A stretch of 64,000 nucleotides of DNA from Artemia franciscana (lineage: Eukaryota > Arthropoda > Branchiopoda > Anostraca > Artemiidae). The DNA is taken from positions 22,979,696 to 23,043,695 of the forward strand of contig NC_088880.1 in NCBI RefSeq assembly GCF_032884065.1, in the 5' to 3' direction. Both the position numbers and the translations under genes were made by a program. Positions 1 through 11,704 of this stretch are shown here, piece after piece (position 1 is the first letter of the stretch; every line of letters begins with the position of its first letter). The notes beneath the pieces are model-generated. The model did not search any database, was not told where the DNA came from, and worked only from the letters and a program-made list of their open reading frames with translations.

Positions 1-340
1 TTCAATGCATTTTTCTGGTATACCCTACAAGGGTAAGACCTTTGCTAAAGCTCATAATCATTATTTTCATATTCATAATCTTCAGTTGCTTATTTCTTAC
101 CTCAGAGCCAACATAGTTAAAAAATTATTTACCACACTATCAGCACCTACAGCCTTATTATTTTTCAATCCTTTTAGTACTGTTGGTAATTCTTCCTTTA
201 CATCCAAGTTATCACAAACTTTTCTATTTTCCTCTATATCTTTTCATGCAACTCTATCTCGGTTTAACACATTCACAAAATATTCTGCCCATCTCTCTTT
301 ACCTCTTTCTTTATCATAAATTGTGAGCCCATTTGTCTGA
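1..340 (-). pseudogene. RTE-like LINE fragment, reverse transcriptase part, broken
   Basis: Read on the minus strand, this matches the LINE at 34,431-37,326. It first follows that element's bases from about 35,680 to 35,960 (linker and RT finger region), then jumps directly to bases matching about 36,300-36,345. About 340 bp that would encode the RT palm with its first catalytic Asp are therefore missing. A further small deletion (about 18 bp) and an in-frame stop (Gly codon GGA changed to TGA after Val-Ala) confirm it is dead. It is more diverged from the full element than the copy at 43.1 kb, so it is probably an older insertion. It runs off the left edge of the window. Confidence 0.75.
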
Positions 341-344
341 TATT

Positions 345-580
345 TTGATCCTGTTTGATTCAAATTGGTTTTTTATGGCACAAAATGGCAGTAAGCACCC
401 CTCCGAGGTGGTTTGTCAAGATGGGGTGGCCTAAAACCTCCTGTTTTAAAGCTTCAGACTATGAAATCGATTTTTCTTATATTTTGATATTGTTTGGGAA
501 AAAATTTATCTTTTATGGCACAAGATGGTTATAAACGCCCCTTGGTGGTGGTCAGTCAAGATAGAGTGGCTTAAATTTTT
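345..580. repeat. Two diverged tandem copies of a ~130-bp unit
   Basis: Two successive segments each start with a TATTTTGAT-TTGTTTG word, continue through TTTTATGGCACAA and end with GTCAAGAT-GGTGGC. They look like a two-copy non-coding repeat. No family is recognised. From 580 to 848 I see nothing further. Confidence 0.5.
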
Positions 581-848
581 CAGTGCTGATTCTACGCTTC
601 TGAGGAATTCTCAGTACTGAACTAATGTTCTCGTGACTGTAAAATCCAGTTTATATCAATTCCTGCACTGTTAATTCCGGGGCCACTTATATTTGGATTT
701 TATGAAGAAAGGGGCCCATATTTGTAAGTTTCTTTGAAATTTCAGTTTGATGTGTTAAGGAAAAAAGCGAGCGCACTGTATATTTAGCGATATATTAATC
801 AACGATACAATATAATTAGCGATCACTGAAAAGTATTTTGATGGGCCT

Positions 849-1387
849 ATGGACGACTTAAAGCAACTGATTGAAAATCTTCGCAGGGAGAATACAGCCT
901 TAAAAAAAGAGAACATTGTCTTAAAATCTACTCTTGTGGCAATTAAAGCCCAGTGTTTAAGAACAGAATTGCACGTTAAATGGAAGAATTTTCTTATCCA
1001 TGGAATTCCTAACATTGAAAATGAAAATATTGAAGAAACCGTTAATGATTTAAACGTGTATCTGTTCTAAATCTTCTACATATGGACAATATAATGGCTT
1101 GTGTTGGGGATCTAAGAAATACGGGGAAAAGCGTAACTATTGACCTTCCATTCGAGTTGTCTAAACGTCGGAAAGAGCTTTTGATTACGGCTTATTATTT
1201 AAAAAATTGTATAGTTGCCTCCGATACAGTGTCTTATACCAAGGTGATTCAGAAGGGGAATAGGTTATGGATAGAATCTGAAAAGAGTTCGAGTACTAAC
1301 TGGATCAAGGTTGATGACGCATGCTACGACCCGCTAACTCTAGTTTTCCCTTCAGCCAGTATTTCAATTCTGAAGCATGATTATTAG
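849..1387 (+). pseudogene. LINE ORF1-like protein remnant, frameshifted
   Basis: Two open segments follow each other. The first (849-1070) begins MDDLKQLIENLRREN, a short coiled coil with Leu/Ile heptads, and then has NFLIHGIPN, which resembles the start of the RRM-like region of LINE ORF1 RNA chaperones. The second frame, open from about 1,061 and with a Met at 1,082, continues with GDLRNTGKSVTIDLPF and ELSKRRKELLITAYYLKN, the layout of an ORF1 C-terminal domain, to a stop at 1,387. A +1 frameshift near 1,065 separates them. Together they would give about 180 residues, short for an ORF1 protein, and no zinc knuckle is visible. An endonuclease-RT frame does not follow. The ORF1 assignment is by resemblance only; a host coiled-coil gene is possible but less likely. 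Confidence 0.45.
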
Positions 1388-2147
1388 TGAGTGCTCGCTT
1401 CCGTTCAACATATTATGTCTTCAAGAAATTTTCTGTTCGTTATTGTTGTTTGTCTTTTTGTAGTTTTCCCTTTTATTTTCTTTCTTTATTCTTGGTATTT
1501 ATAGCTTCCGGTGCTATTTTACTATGTCAATTATATTTTTTGTTTGTTTCAGAGCAAAATAATCAAATTCGTATCATAGCTTTTTACTTTGAAATGTTAA
1601 GCAATTGACGTCAGCGGTTTTCACGCTACTACAGCACGACTCTTGGTCACCTGCATCTGTAAGTTATTATGGTCGACATTAATTCTCCGTTGGGGATTAA
1701 GGCTAACATATGAATTTAGGAGAGTTAATTTTAATCAAACTATTATCGGTGGGATGATGTATTTCCGGCTGTGCAACTTAACGTTCAGGTCTAAATTCTT
1801 CTGCTGTTGTATAGAAAAATAGACAGGAAACTGCATAGTATACTGATAAAGAATGAAAACTAAATTGCAACTAGACCTACACTGCCTGAGCAACGCGAAG
1901 TATTGCGGCAAGCTTTGTCCGGCTTCGCCGAATAAAGTGTGACGAGAACAACACTTTGATTTTGTTTCTTTGCTATCGGTTAAACGCAGAAGTTGTCAGC
2001 CTATCGAAGCTTTTAAAACGTTATGTTCTAAGAAGAACGTGATCAGTAATCACATGATCAAAGGCTATTCCTCACCGTTGAAAAAACAATAATAACAAAA
2101 GAATATCGAAAGAAGTGACTAAATTGACTTGGCAGCCAATTGAACTT
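1388..2147. other. No gene seen; left edge of duplicated unit A at ~1,790
   Basis: This is AT-rich sequence without a supportable frame. From about 1,790 to 1,865 it matches 30,985-31,058 (tgctgttgtatagaaaa and following), which marks the left end of the homology between units A and B. In A the match stops after AAATTGCA and resumes near 3,600, so about 1.7 kb (1,870-3,600) is present only in unit A. Confidence 0.5.
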
Positions 2148-2368
2148 TATCCTTTTCAATCGTAGACATCGTGACTGATCAAGACTTAGAACAATATCTT
2201 ATATAATCTAGTTGGTATTATAAAGCTATCCGTCACTTTTCAGGATCAAATCCGTAACTTTATACTTTTCAATCGTATACATCGTGACGAATCAAGACTT
2301 GAAACAATATATTATATAATCTAGTTGGTATTATAAAGCTATCCGTAACTTTTCAGGATCAAAATACC
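2148..2368. repeat. Tandem pair of a ~115-bp unit
   Basis: The word cttttcaatcgta-acatcgtga, then atataatctagttggtatta and ttttcaggatcaaa, occur twice in direct orientation with a few substitutions. It is a local duplication in the A-specific segment. Confidence 0.7.
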
Positions 2369-2429
2369 ATAGATGACACTCTATTAATTATTACAAAACT
2401 GCCACGTTGTTTTACGTTATCGTTTGTAC

Positions 2430-2725
2430 TTTTGTACCCGTTGTCTAAACACTTAATTCTAGGTTACAATGAGTATGGGCAGGCTACACCAACTAGCAAA
2501 AGTTACAAACCCCTCTTCACTGAAGATGAGTGTAGCCTAACAGACGATTATTACTTACAAGTCCCCTACATGTCTTACCCCTGGAACCAACTCGGTCTTA
2601 TCATCAAATACACTGGAAACAGATAATAGGTACACCAAATTTACAAACCCCTCACTGCCCTTTGAGCTAACAGCCGACCTTTCCTTACAAGTCCCCTACA
2701 TGTCTAACAATTGATATCGGCTTAT
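2430..2725. repeat. Imperfect direct repeat around 'caagtcccctacatgtct'
   Basis: Two segments of about 150 bp share ttacaaacccctc, then a variable stretch, then ttacaagtcccctacatgtc (2,566 and 2,686). The frame through the first copy is not kept in the second, so this is treated as non-coding. 2,726-3,230 shows no gene. Confidence 0.45.
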
Positions 2726-3234
2726 TTTTGGTTTCAGTCTGTACCCTACTACTGAAGTTGTCAACCCCTTGAAACTTTCAAACTAGTATATCTCATGACG
2801 GAATTTTTGTATCAAAAATGGATGATATATGCTTTGATCAGCTCATTAAGAGCTATCGATTTCCATCGAAAAAAATTCTATCTGTCTTAGTTCAAAAGTT
2901 GATTTTTTTGCTGTAGGTTAACTTTCTAACGTCACCGCTTAGAAAAGAGCATATGATAAGCTCCAATTTCTTTAGCAATGACATAACTTTTAAAGTTTAA
3001 GAGGCATCTGATAACATTTCTCCACATCAATCCCAAGTCCGAAAAAACAAATGATAAACCCAGCGAAAATCACGGCAGCACTTTCGGACCTGTGGGAAAA
3101 TGCCGCTTTTTCGCTTCTGTAAATTTTTCTATTTATCACTCAAAGAAAATATATTGGCTGTGGGGCCGGGTATCAGCCGCATATATTTATCACTTGTAAA
3201 TTTTAGTCCATCTTCAATTTGAAAGTGGTGCCTG

Positions 3235-3560
3235 CCTGCTTGCCTGCTAGAACGGAGCTTTCCACTCGAAAGCAGAAACATGGGTTGATGAAACGAAAGC
3301 TTGGCTGCACAACTTCAGATACTCCTCTCTGACATAGGCTACATAACTCCACTTCACTTCAAGCACCATAGGCTCTGGCTCGTGGACAAGCAAAAACGAT
3401 CCTTTTTGGCCCTAGGCAAGAGTTCTGCGAATCTTCCCAAAATTTAATGCTATATTCATCAATCCGGCCTGAGGTCCACACTTTCCGTAAAAACCGCATA
3501 GGTTAGACCCTTACCAGTTTCCAGGAATAAGCCGGCATCGGCGGCATAAGAAAAAAAAAC
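3235..3560 (-). other. Less AT-rich island with a short open minus-strand segment
   Basis: On the minus strand a frame of about 55 codons runs to a stop near 3,250 and includes HEPEPMVLEVKWSYVAYV and CSQAFVSS. Upstream lies ATGCCGCCGATGCCG followed by CTG|GTAAGG, which would fit a small first exon and donor. It is present only in unit A. No homology is recognised and the signals are weak, so this is only a note. Confidence 0.15.
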
Positions 3561-3599
3561 TGGGACAAAACAAAAGTGTTGCTCTTGCAACAATGATTA

Positions 3600-4090
3600 T
3601 AGATTCTAGATGCTAATCATATACAATGATTAGCAAAGATTGTTTCTGTGTGAGTTAAAGTACGACGCCATCTATTTCCAGATTTAAACTTGGATACTAC
3701 AACATAATTTTTTTTTCAAGTGAACTTAAAAAGCGGCATCCAAGCCAAAAAATTACGAAAATCTATCTTGTATATAAGGGGTAGGCCCTCCCTCACAGCC
3801 CCGCTCTGTAAACTAAAGTTTTATGCTGCTCTACTGAGAGCTGAAAGTGCTGACCAAGTGGGTATGAAAACAAACGGCGAAAAAAAGCAAAATCCATAAC
3901 AACAAATGACGACCCTTGAATATCAAGTGTGGGGACAGAAATTAGTCCAAATATATAGACTATAAATGGCAACACTTGTTTAACAGCACAAGAGGTAACG
4001 GTCAGAATAGGACAGACAAGTAGCACCTTCAGTAGACTTAGCAAAATTTGGCAATCCCAAAATTTCTCTCTTTGCTTCAAACTAAGGCTA
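3600..4090. repeat. Non-coding repeat block paralogous to 31,065-31,545
   Basis: From atgattagcaaa through gacgccatctatttcc to ctttgcttcaaactaagg, the sequence matches the second unit almost base for base. It contains a 'cccgctctgtaaactaaag' word that is a diverged form of the palindromic repeat seen at 21.7-22.0 kb. After 4,090 the two units part, and B carries a tandem array and a LINE instead. Confidence 0.75.
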
Positions 4091-4204
4091 TTTCAACGGC
4101 AGTATTTTGTACGTAGTGCTTAGCGCTTTAATCAACTAACACAAACTAGCAGAAAGAAAAACAAGTCCAAGCGTTTGAAAGTACCTACCTTCAGAGAATA
4201 GTGA

Positions 4205-4435
4205 ATTATTATTGGTCTTAGAGAATAAGTAACCTATTAAAACGAGATGGTCAAAGAAAAGAGAATGTGAGGAGTATGATCAGAGTAGGAAGATGAAGGT
4301 ATATAGGGCACCTCCCATGAATTAGTGACCAAAGAGTTTTAAATGATTGAAAGGATTTAAAACGGAAAAAAGAGAGGAAACTATCGTTTCAAAAATAAGA
4401 GGGGAGCTTTCACCCTCTTAGGATCCATTCTTTAA
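4205..4435. repeat. Block paralogous to 37,340-37,565
   Basis: attggtcttagagaataag to ctcttaggatccat is shared with the sequence directly downstream of the LINE in unit B. This places the LINE and the 123-bp array as additions relative to A. Confidence 0.75.
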
Positions 4436-5370
4436 GCATTATTCTATGTTCATCTATACAAACTTTCTTCAAAATGAAGGGAAGTCAGAAGAAAAATTCA
4501 TCTGAATTTTGATGCAAATCAGCTGGAGCACTTTGGCGCGGGCCAAAAATTCATTTTTTGAGGCTTAATAACCCCCTCCCCCAGACTACAAGAATGTTAG
4601 CTCACCTTCTTAGCCATTAGCTGATGTGCAACTGCACACTGCTGCACACAATTGTCCAATAATGAAAAAAAAAGAACTGTCAAAAGACAAAAATAAAAGA
4701 CAATTATAAAAATAATCGTCAATAGACTAGTATTAGCCGTTTTATTTAATACAAGCTGCATGTATCTTACATTGAGACTCAGAAGTTGAATAGGCAGTTT
4801 TAGAATAGCCTTAAATCGACTGCTTATCACATAATTTTCACTCGATAGCATTTTGACGCCAAACTTGTGTGTGGGTGCCAAACCTCGGGAAAAAGTGTAG
4901 AAAACACCACTTTCTTGTGGCGCGGCCTTTTTTGCAAATTACAAAGAGCACTAGAAGTTTTAATTTCCATTTATGTCAGCTAGCTTGTGATGTTCTAGGA
5001 ATACTTGTTCTACATGATAATTAGTTGAAAAAAGAGGAAAAAACAAATAAAAATAAGTCCGTGACAATGGTTTTAAGAAAAAGTACGAAATTTTGCATTT
5101 CATCTTAAGTTAAATATGTTCTTTACTTCTCTTCGTTAATTTTTCTTTTGAATTAATTTGTGTTCGATTTGATTGCCACAGTTTCAGGTTTTTTTTTTTT
5201 TAATTTAACCGTAGAAGTACAGCTCTTTTGCCTGTAGACTATTTTGAACAGAGTAGCTATATCAAAATTTTGACTGGATACATAGGGGGGAAACGGGTAG
5301 GGGAGAGGGTGTCTAGTTAAGGTTTAAGAACTTTTAGCTCTAAAATTCTGCAAGCCGCTGCATCAAGATA
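4436..5370. other. A-specific insertion containing a fragment of the ~250-bp monomer family
   Basis: In B, the bases equivalent to 4,435 and 5,375 are adjacent (37,565-37,570). The inserted 0.93 kb has no supportable gene. Its right part (about 5,100-5,345) repeats the words found at 6,940-7,140: taaatatgttctttact, gactattttgaac, ggggagagggtgtct. Confidence 0.55.
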
Positions 5371-5540
5371 CAGCCATCGTGTTGCACTTTTTGGCAATAG
5401 GTTAAAAAATTATTATTTATAGCGAATAATTTGATATTCGCAATAAATAAATAGCATTCAAAACTTTGGTACACGCAATGATAATATAGTATTCAAAATT
5501 GTCATTGAAAATAAATTGCTGACCGCTGAATTGATTCCTC

Positions 5541-5568
<28 letters not shown>
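5541..5568. repeat. Poly-A run
   Basis: An A homopolymer of about 28 bases. A shorter run sits at the equivalent position in unit B (about 37,731-37,750). Confidence 0.9.
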
Positions 5569-5571
<3 letters not shown>

Positions 5572-5693
5572 ACCCTTCAGATTTTCAAAGCTTTACGCGA
5601 TATACTTATTTTAATGAAGAGGTAGAAGGGGCTGAAACTGAAGCTATAGAAGAGAAAATATCAATTCAGGCGGATCAATATGTTTAAATTTTG

Positions 5694-7612
5694 GTTCAAC
5701 AGCACGAAACTAGGCACAAAAATCATTAAACACAATTCTTCATGTTTCTTGTAAATTTACTTTTAACTTCCTGATTTTCAAAATTATATTAAATTTGACA
5801 AGGATTTACTAACTTGAGTCCGTCTTTACTAAGTTTAGTAAAAATTTTACTCACTGTGGTTTTGCTGCCGAACACCTAACAACGATGGGTATAGGTGAAA
5901 TATAATAAAACGGATAAATTAAACCACTGTGGCCTACAAAGGCATAGATTCCCTTAACAAATACCCATTTGTTGGTAAGAACGCTAGAGTCTGTTACCAA
6001 CGATTTGTACTTAAATTATATTTTTACTAAGTTATTTTTAATCAAACAACAGTGAATTATTTCGTCTGAAACAGTGTCCTTGTTTAACTAAAGACACGCT
6101 TTACGATGAGAGTAGAAACTAGTCGGGTTAATCCATACCACCACCCAGAAAAGCACAGCGATTATATTTAATAATTATTTTCTCTGCAATCGCGCAAGCT
6201 GAGCCTGAAATCCTAGTTAAAATCATTCAAGGCATAGCAGCTTTACAAAAATTGGATTATTTTGGATGAACTTTCATTTCTTCAGTTTCACAGTGTTTCA
6301 CGGGGAATTTATAATGAGATTAGAATAAAATATTTCAAAATACAAATTGTGTTCCATAAATATTAAAGCTATCAAATAGTTTAAATATGATTTTTTTTCA
6401 TAGAATGATTTTGAATAAAATATTTTGTTACATATACATTTAGAATTATTGGCACATGAAGGGAATTATAGTAAGTAAAACGTACATAATCAATATAAAA
6501 AAGCAGATAAATACCATAAAATATTAATTTCTTTGATGTTTATATTGTCACTAAAAACTCTCCAATTTGAGCAAAGCTTGTAATTAGTTGGAGTAACTTC
6601 TTCTGTAAACTGGTTATAGCGAACTGTTTGATTCTAGAATTTGCGTGTTGTTCGTCTTCTATAATATAGCGATTTGTCGTCTATAACCTCAGACAATATT
6701 AGAGTCCAAAAATCTTTACTTTTTGTTTTAAGCTTTATTTGCATTTTTAATTTAAGTTTTAATCAGTTTTAGATTAATTTTGTTTAAGATTTATTATTAA
6801 TTTATATGGTATATAATGTATGTTCGTTTGCTATGATTTTTTGTTTAATTTTTTTTTCGTTTTGGGTTTCATTTATTCGTCAATAGTAATTACTGATCGT
6901 TTTGAGTTTGAAAATTATAGATTTTTCTTTCTGCTGACCTTAAGTTTAATATGTTCTTTACTTTTCTTTGATAATCTTTTTTTAATTAATTCTTGTTCGA
7001 TTTTATTGCCAACCGTGGAAGTATGGTTGTTTTGCCTTTAGACTATTTTGAACCAAATGGCTATATCAAAATTCTGACAGGATGCCTTGGGGAAAAGGAG
7101 GTAGGGGAGAGGGTGTCTGGTTTGCAGTTTAATCACTTTCGGCTCTTAAAATAGAACTATAGCTTTTCGTTTTTAGTCACAAAAATCCCCTCTGAAGTCT
7201 GAAGCTGTTGAACACCCTTTCCATATAAACCTATTATGGAGACACAACCCGGGGTTATGTCAACCCTGGAGTTTTTGTAGTGTGATCTTTTGTCTATTTT
7301 GAACAAAATAATTATCCCCTAAATTCAATACGAAGCGTTTGGGAGTAAAAGGGAGGGGGACTGCTTGCCCTTCTATCCGTTTTCACTCTAAAAAGAGAAC
7401 TACAACTTTTAGTTTTCCACAAATGAGCCCCCTCTAAAGTTTGTAAGATCACCCCTTCCGTAAGAATTTTCTAAATCCCCCGGGAAAAAATTACAGCACT
7501 TGCCCCTGGGCTCTGGGAGTCTTATCGACCACGCATTTTTTGTTAAATGATCTTTGAACTAATTTGAACAAAATTTATTTCTCTAGATTTTGATCAGAGG
7601 CATGTGGGAGAA
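5694..7612 (+). repeat. Left arm of the long inverted repeat, unit A
   Basis: The outer end starts gttcaacagcacgaaactagg. Read in reverse complement, the same text appears at 16,238 and inward, then at 13,040-12,840 and 12,634-11,705. Diagnostic shared words include taaaccactgtggcctac, ctagtttagtaaaa-type blocks and acaacccggggttatgt. The arms are diverged (roughly 80% by eye) but collinear. No protein-coding frame is convincing. The arm contains the empty site of the hAT element found in B (6,076-6,083). Confidence 0.75.
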
Positions 7613-9110
7613 AAAAGCATGGGGGAAGCTAGCTGACTGGATGCCTTGGTGAAAAGGGGGTAGGGGAGAGGTTGTCTGGTTTGCATTTTAATCACTTTTG
7701 GCTCTTAAAATAGAACTATAACTTTTCACTTTTAGTTACAAAAATCCCTTCTGAAATCTGAAGCTGTTGAACACCCCTTCCATACAAACCCATTATGGAG
7801 ACACAACCCGGGGTTATGTATGCCCCGGAAAAGGAGGTAGTATGCCTTGTATGTATGTATGCCTTGGGGAAAAGGAGGTAGGGGAGAGGGTGTCTGGTTT
7901 GCAGTTTAATCACTTTCGGCTCTTAAAATAGAACTATAGCTTTTCGTTTTTAGTCACAAAAATCCCCTCTGAAGTCTGAAGCTGTTGAACACCCTTTCCA
8001 TATAAACCTATTATGGAGATACAACCCGGGGTTATGTCAACCCCGGAGTTTTGCAGTGTGATCTTTTGTCTATTTTGAACAAAATAATTATGCCAAAAAT
8101 TCAATCCGACGTATTTGGGAGTAAAAGGGAAGGGGGACTGTTTGCTCTTCTATCCGTTTTCACTCTAAAAAGGGAACTAGAACTTTTAGTTTCCCTTCAG
8201 TGAGCCCCTCTAAAGTTTGTAAGATCACCCCTTCCTTAAGAACTCTCTATGCCCCCGGGGCAAAATTACAACATTTGCCCCTGGTCTCTGGGATTTTTAT
8301 CGACCATGCATTTTTTGTTAAATGATCTTTGAACTGATTTGAACAAAATTTCTTTCTCTAAATTTTGATCAGAGGCATGTGGGAGAAAAGAGTCTGGAGG
8401 GAGCTAGCTGCCCTAAGATCACTTTTGACTCTCAAAAAGGACACTAGTTCTTCTGAATTTTAATCAACTGAGCCCTATTTGAAGTTTATACTACCATACC
8501 TTCCATAAAACCACATACACCGCCAGGGCATGACTTACCGCCTGGCTCTGGGGGGTTGGTTCGACCCAGAGTTTTTGTTATCTGAACGATTCTAACAAAA
8601 TGAGTGGGGTGGGCTAGTTGCCCTCCGGTAACATTTGACTCTTGATAAGGGCACTAGAAATTCCAATTTTCAAACGAATGAGTCCTGCTTGAAGTTCATA
8701 CGACCATCCCTATTATAAGAACCTTACATGGTCACGGGGCGCAACTTACAACGCCTAGTTACGGACTCTGGGGGCTATGTCGACCCCAGAGTTTTTTGTT
8801 ATCTGATATTTGAACTATTCTTAATAAATGGCTATTTCCCGAAAAAAGTTAACTTAAGGGGACATTGTTTTCACGTGGTGTATTGTATCTTGTATAGTGT
8901 AATTAGTATTTGATAAATTAATTGAAATGATATTTTACTCAGAAATATTTGGAGAAAAAGGTTTAAGGGGGAGTTATTTGCTCTCCAATCACTTTTCATC
9001 ATTAAAATGTGCACTGAAACTTTCATTTTCTAATCAAAGGAGCCCCCTTTGAAGTTTATATGACCATCTCTTCAGTAGAAACCCCCCCCCCCCGAGGAAT
9101 CGCTTGGAAC
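7040..9110. repeat. Diverged tandem array of ~220-260-bp non-coding monomers
   Basis: Each monomer carries, in order: tttgaac...aacaaaat; a polypurine ggggag stretch; tgccctt-type words; cactagaact; tgagccccct with gaagttta; ccttccataag; and ctctggg-gtcgacccagagtttttg. The last word recurs near 7,258, 7,522, 8,035, 8,296, 8,552 and 8,771. In unit A the stretch from 7,080 is repeated again at 7,637 and 7,860, adding about 0.78 kb absent from B (one copy, from 41,656). The monomer also occurs reversed inside element X and in the right arm. Confidence 0.7.
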
Positions 9111-9129
9111 ACCTGACCCCAGCTCTAAA

Positions 9130-9420
9130 GAGTGCTTAATATTGATCAGCTGCCGTTTTTGCTTATCAATGTTGGAATTATCTAGTTTTCCAGTTTTTAC
9201 TGATACTTTTTTCGTAAATCGTTTGCTCCACAGGTATGCAATTAGGGAGACGGATAATTTTGTTGTTGATACCGAGACCCCCCATGTCCATGCTTTGAAA
9301 TTAGGTATTTAGCTCCGGCTTTTTAGAATGATATCCCAGCTGGCATTCGAGAGGCTGAACACATTGGGACGTTTAAAGTAAAGTTTAAGGAACATTTATT
9401 GGGAGAGGGTAGTTAAATTT
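9130..9420 (+). pseudogene. LINE reverse transcriptase C-terminal tail, degraded
   Basis: Conceptual translation with frame changes gives QAAVFAYQCWN (best seen in the B copy), NRLLHRYAIRETDNFVV, and then NDIPAGIREAEHIGTFKVKF ending in a stop near 9,414. This order (a YQC-like word, H-Y-T/R-R, then an N-x-I/L-P-x-x-I-R word and F-K-x-K) is the usual extreme C-terminus of CR1/Jockey-type LINE proteins. Two in-frame stops break it. In unit B the same tail is split by a second LINE (43,096-44,060). Everything upstream of this tail is missing, so it is a 5'-truncated fossil. Clade is not certain. Confidence 0.55.
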
Positions 9421-10040
9421 TTTTCTATTTAAATTTCGGTATTATTGTTAGTAACAGTTTTTTTCCGCTTTTTTGTAGAAGATTTTTTTTTATTGGTTGA
9501 AAATTAGAGAAACTCTGGAAGAAGGGAAGAAAAAATTTATAATATTTCCCTTGCAAAATGAATAGATTAGGGAACATGGGAAGTGTAAATGCTTAAAATT
9601 GACATGAAGTATCCATGGTAAAGCAAATTGCACGTTAAATTCAGCTTATTTAATGTTCTTTAAAGGGGTAGATATCACTAATGGCCAAATTTCTGAAAAA
9701 CATTCAAATGGTCCACCATTTTAGCGTGCCCTCTATTTCGATATTGTTTGGTTTATTAGAAAACACCATAAAGGCCAGGAGCAGTCTAATATATTTAAGG
9801 TTACAAATGTCTAGGAAACATTTTTCTCAAGAATGTATTCAAAAATACAAAAAAAAAAAAAAAAAATGTGGTCACTGAAAACTCCTCCTTTTCTGCAAAG
9901 CTTGCAATTAGTTGGAGTAACTTCTTCTGTAAACTCGTTATAACGAACAGGGCGATTCTTCTAGGATTTGCGTTTTGTCTTTTTTAGAATAGCAATTACT
10001 CGTCTATGACAAATTTTAAATGCAGGGAAATTTGCAGTTA
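9421..10040. other. Non-coding spacer between LINE tail and element X
   Basis: AT-rich, with a poly-A run near 9,850-9,866 and the words caatta-gttggagtaacttctt that also occur in the inverted-repeat arm (6,580). No gene is supported. A short frame at 9,681 recurs in B at 44,463 but its 3' part is not conserved, because the A run changes length. Confidence 0.4.
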
Positions 10041-11690
10041 TAGTCAAACAGTTCGTGGTAACGAACTGTAGTTAGGAGTGACCCGGCTCAATAGTAAACG
10101 AAACTCTAAAAAACGGAATTTTTATAACAATAGTTACATCAAAAGAATTGCATTTTAATGCTAATTTTACATATATAAGTTTCATTAAGTTTAGACTTAC
10201 CCATCAAAAGTTAGGAGCCTGAGAACAGTTGCCTTATTTTAGAAAATAAGGGGGGGGGGAATCCTTTAAAAGTCATAGAATCTTAACGAAAATAACATCA
10301 TCAGATTCAGCATATCAGAGAACCCTACAGTAGAAGTTTCAAGCTCCTATCTACAAAAATGTGGAATTTTGCATTTTTTGCCACACGACAGATCACGGAT
10401 GCGTGTTTATTTATTTGTTTTTTTCTTTTTTTCTCCCCAGGGTTGATCGTTTCGACCCAGTGGTCCTAAAATATCCTGAGAGGGCTCATTCTAACGGAAA
10501 TTAAAAGTTCTAATGCCCCTTTTCATTGACCAAAAAAATTGGAGGCGACCTCCACGCTCATTTTTTTCCCCAAAGTTACCAGATCAAAAATCTGAGATAG
10601 CCATTCATTTCAACATAGTCGAAAAACCTAATAACTAAGTCTTTGGAGACGATTTACTCCCCCACAGTCCCCGTGAGAGGGGCTGCAAGTTGCAAACTTT
10701 GACCAGTGTTTATATATAGTAGTGGTTATTGGGAAGTGTACAGACGCTTTCAGGGGTATTTTTTGGTTGGGGGAGGGGTTGAGGGGAGGGGGTTATTCGG
10801 GAGGAATTTCCATTGAGGAATTTGTCATGGGGAAATAAAATTTCCATGAAGGGGGCGCAGAATTTTTTAGCATTTTTTGAAAGAACAATGAAAAAACAAA
10901 TATGAAAAACTTTTTTCAACTGAAAGTAATGAGCAGCTTTAAACCTTAAAACGAACAAAAATTATTACGCATATGAGGGGCTCATCTTCTCCTAATACCG
11001 CTAATTACACAAAAGTAATTTTATTGATTTAAACTATTAATTCTACGGCCTTTGTGATTCAGGGGTCATTCTTAAAATATTGGAACAAAATTTAAGCTTT
11101 AGTGTAAAGAGCGAAGTATTTACGAGGGGGTGAACCCACTCATATATGTAATAAAAACATATGAATATAGAATTTTGTCACGTAAGTTAATTCTTAAGTT
11201 ACATATATTTTTACTAATAAAAACGTTCGTAAAAAAGTAAAATTTCTAGTTGCCTTTTTAAATAACAAAAAAATTGGAGGGTAACTAGGCCTACTCCCCC
11301 GTTCCTTTTTTCTCAGAATCGTCCGATCAAAACTATGAGAAAGCCATTTAGCCAAAAAAAAAAAAATTAAAATGCAAATTTAATTTTAATTACTCTAGTG
11401 CGGAGAGCAAAAATTAAAACATGCATTAATTCAAAAACGTTCAGAAATTAAACAAAAAAACAACTTTTTTTAAACTGAAAGTAAGTAGAGATATTAAAAC
11501 TTAAAACGAACAGAAATTACTCCGTCTATGAAAGGGGCTATTCCCTCCTCAACGCCCCGCTCTTTACGCTAAGTTTTTTACTGTTTTAAAAAGTAAAGTT
11601 GAGAGAAATAGTCAAACTTTAGCCTAAAGAGTGGGACGTTGAAGAGAGGACAGCCCCTTTCATGGACTTTTTTTCATATACATACAAATA
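10041..11690 (+). mobile_element. Non-coding repeat element X, copy A1
   Basis: It starts tcaaacagttcgtggtaacg, whose ACAGTTCG/CGAACTGT words form an 8-bp stem with a 6-base loop. It continues through aactctaaaaaacggaa, catcaaaagttag, cacagtccccgtgagagg and ggggcgaaccc-type words, and ends in a half of the palindrome described at 21,717-22,024. Sister copies lie at 20,341, 44,819 and 55,351. No protein is encoded, so it must be a non-autonomous element or a derivative. No clear target duplication is visible. Superfamily unknown. Confidence 0.6.
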
Positions 11691-11704
11691 TAACTCTTTT
11701 TCCC

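Noticed and set aside
3793-4080. 95-codon minus-strand frame similar to one at 31,266-31,478
   Set aside because: Frame length and N-terminus differ between the two copies; the nucleotide repeat explains the resemblance.
8728-8913. 61-codon frame repeated at 42,534-42,719
   Set aside because: It runs across the monomer repeat and its neighbour; the repeat words, not coding constraint, explain the similarity.
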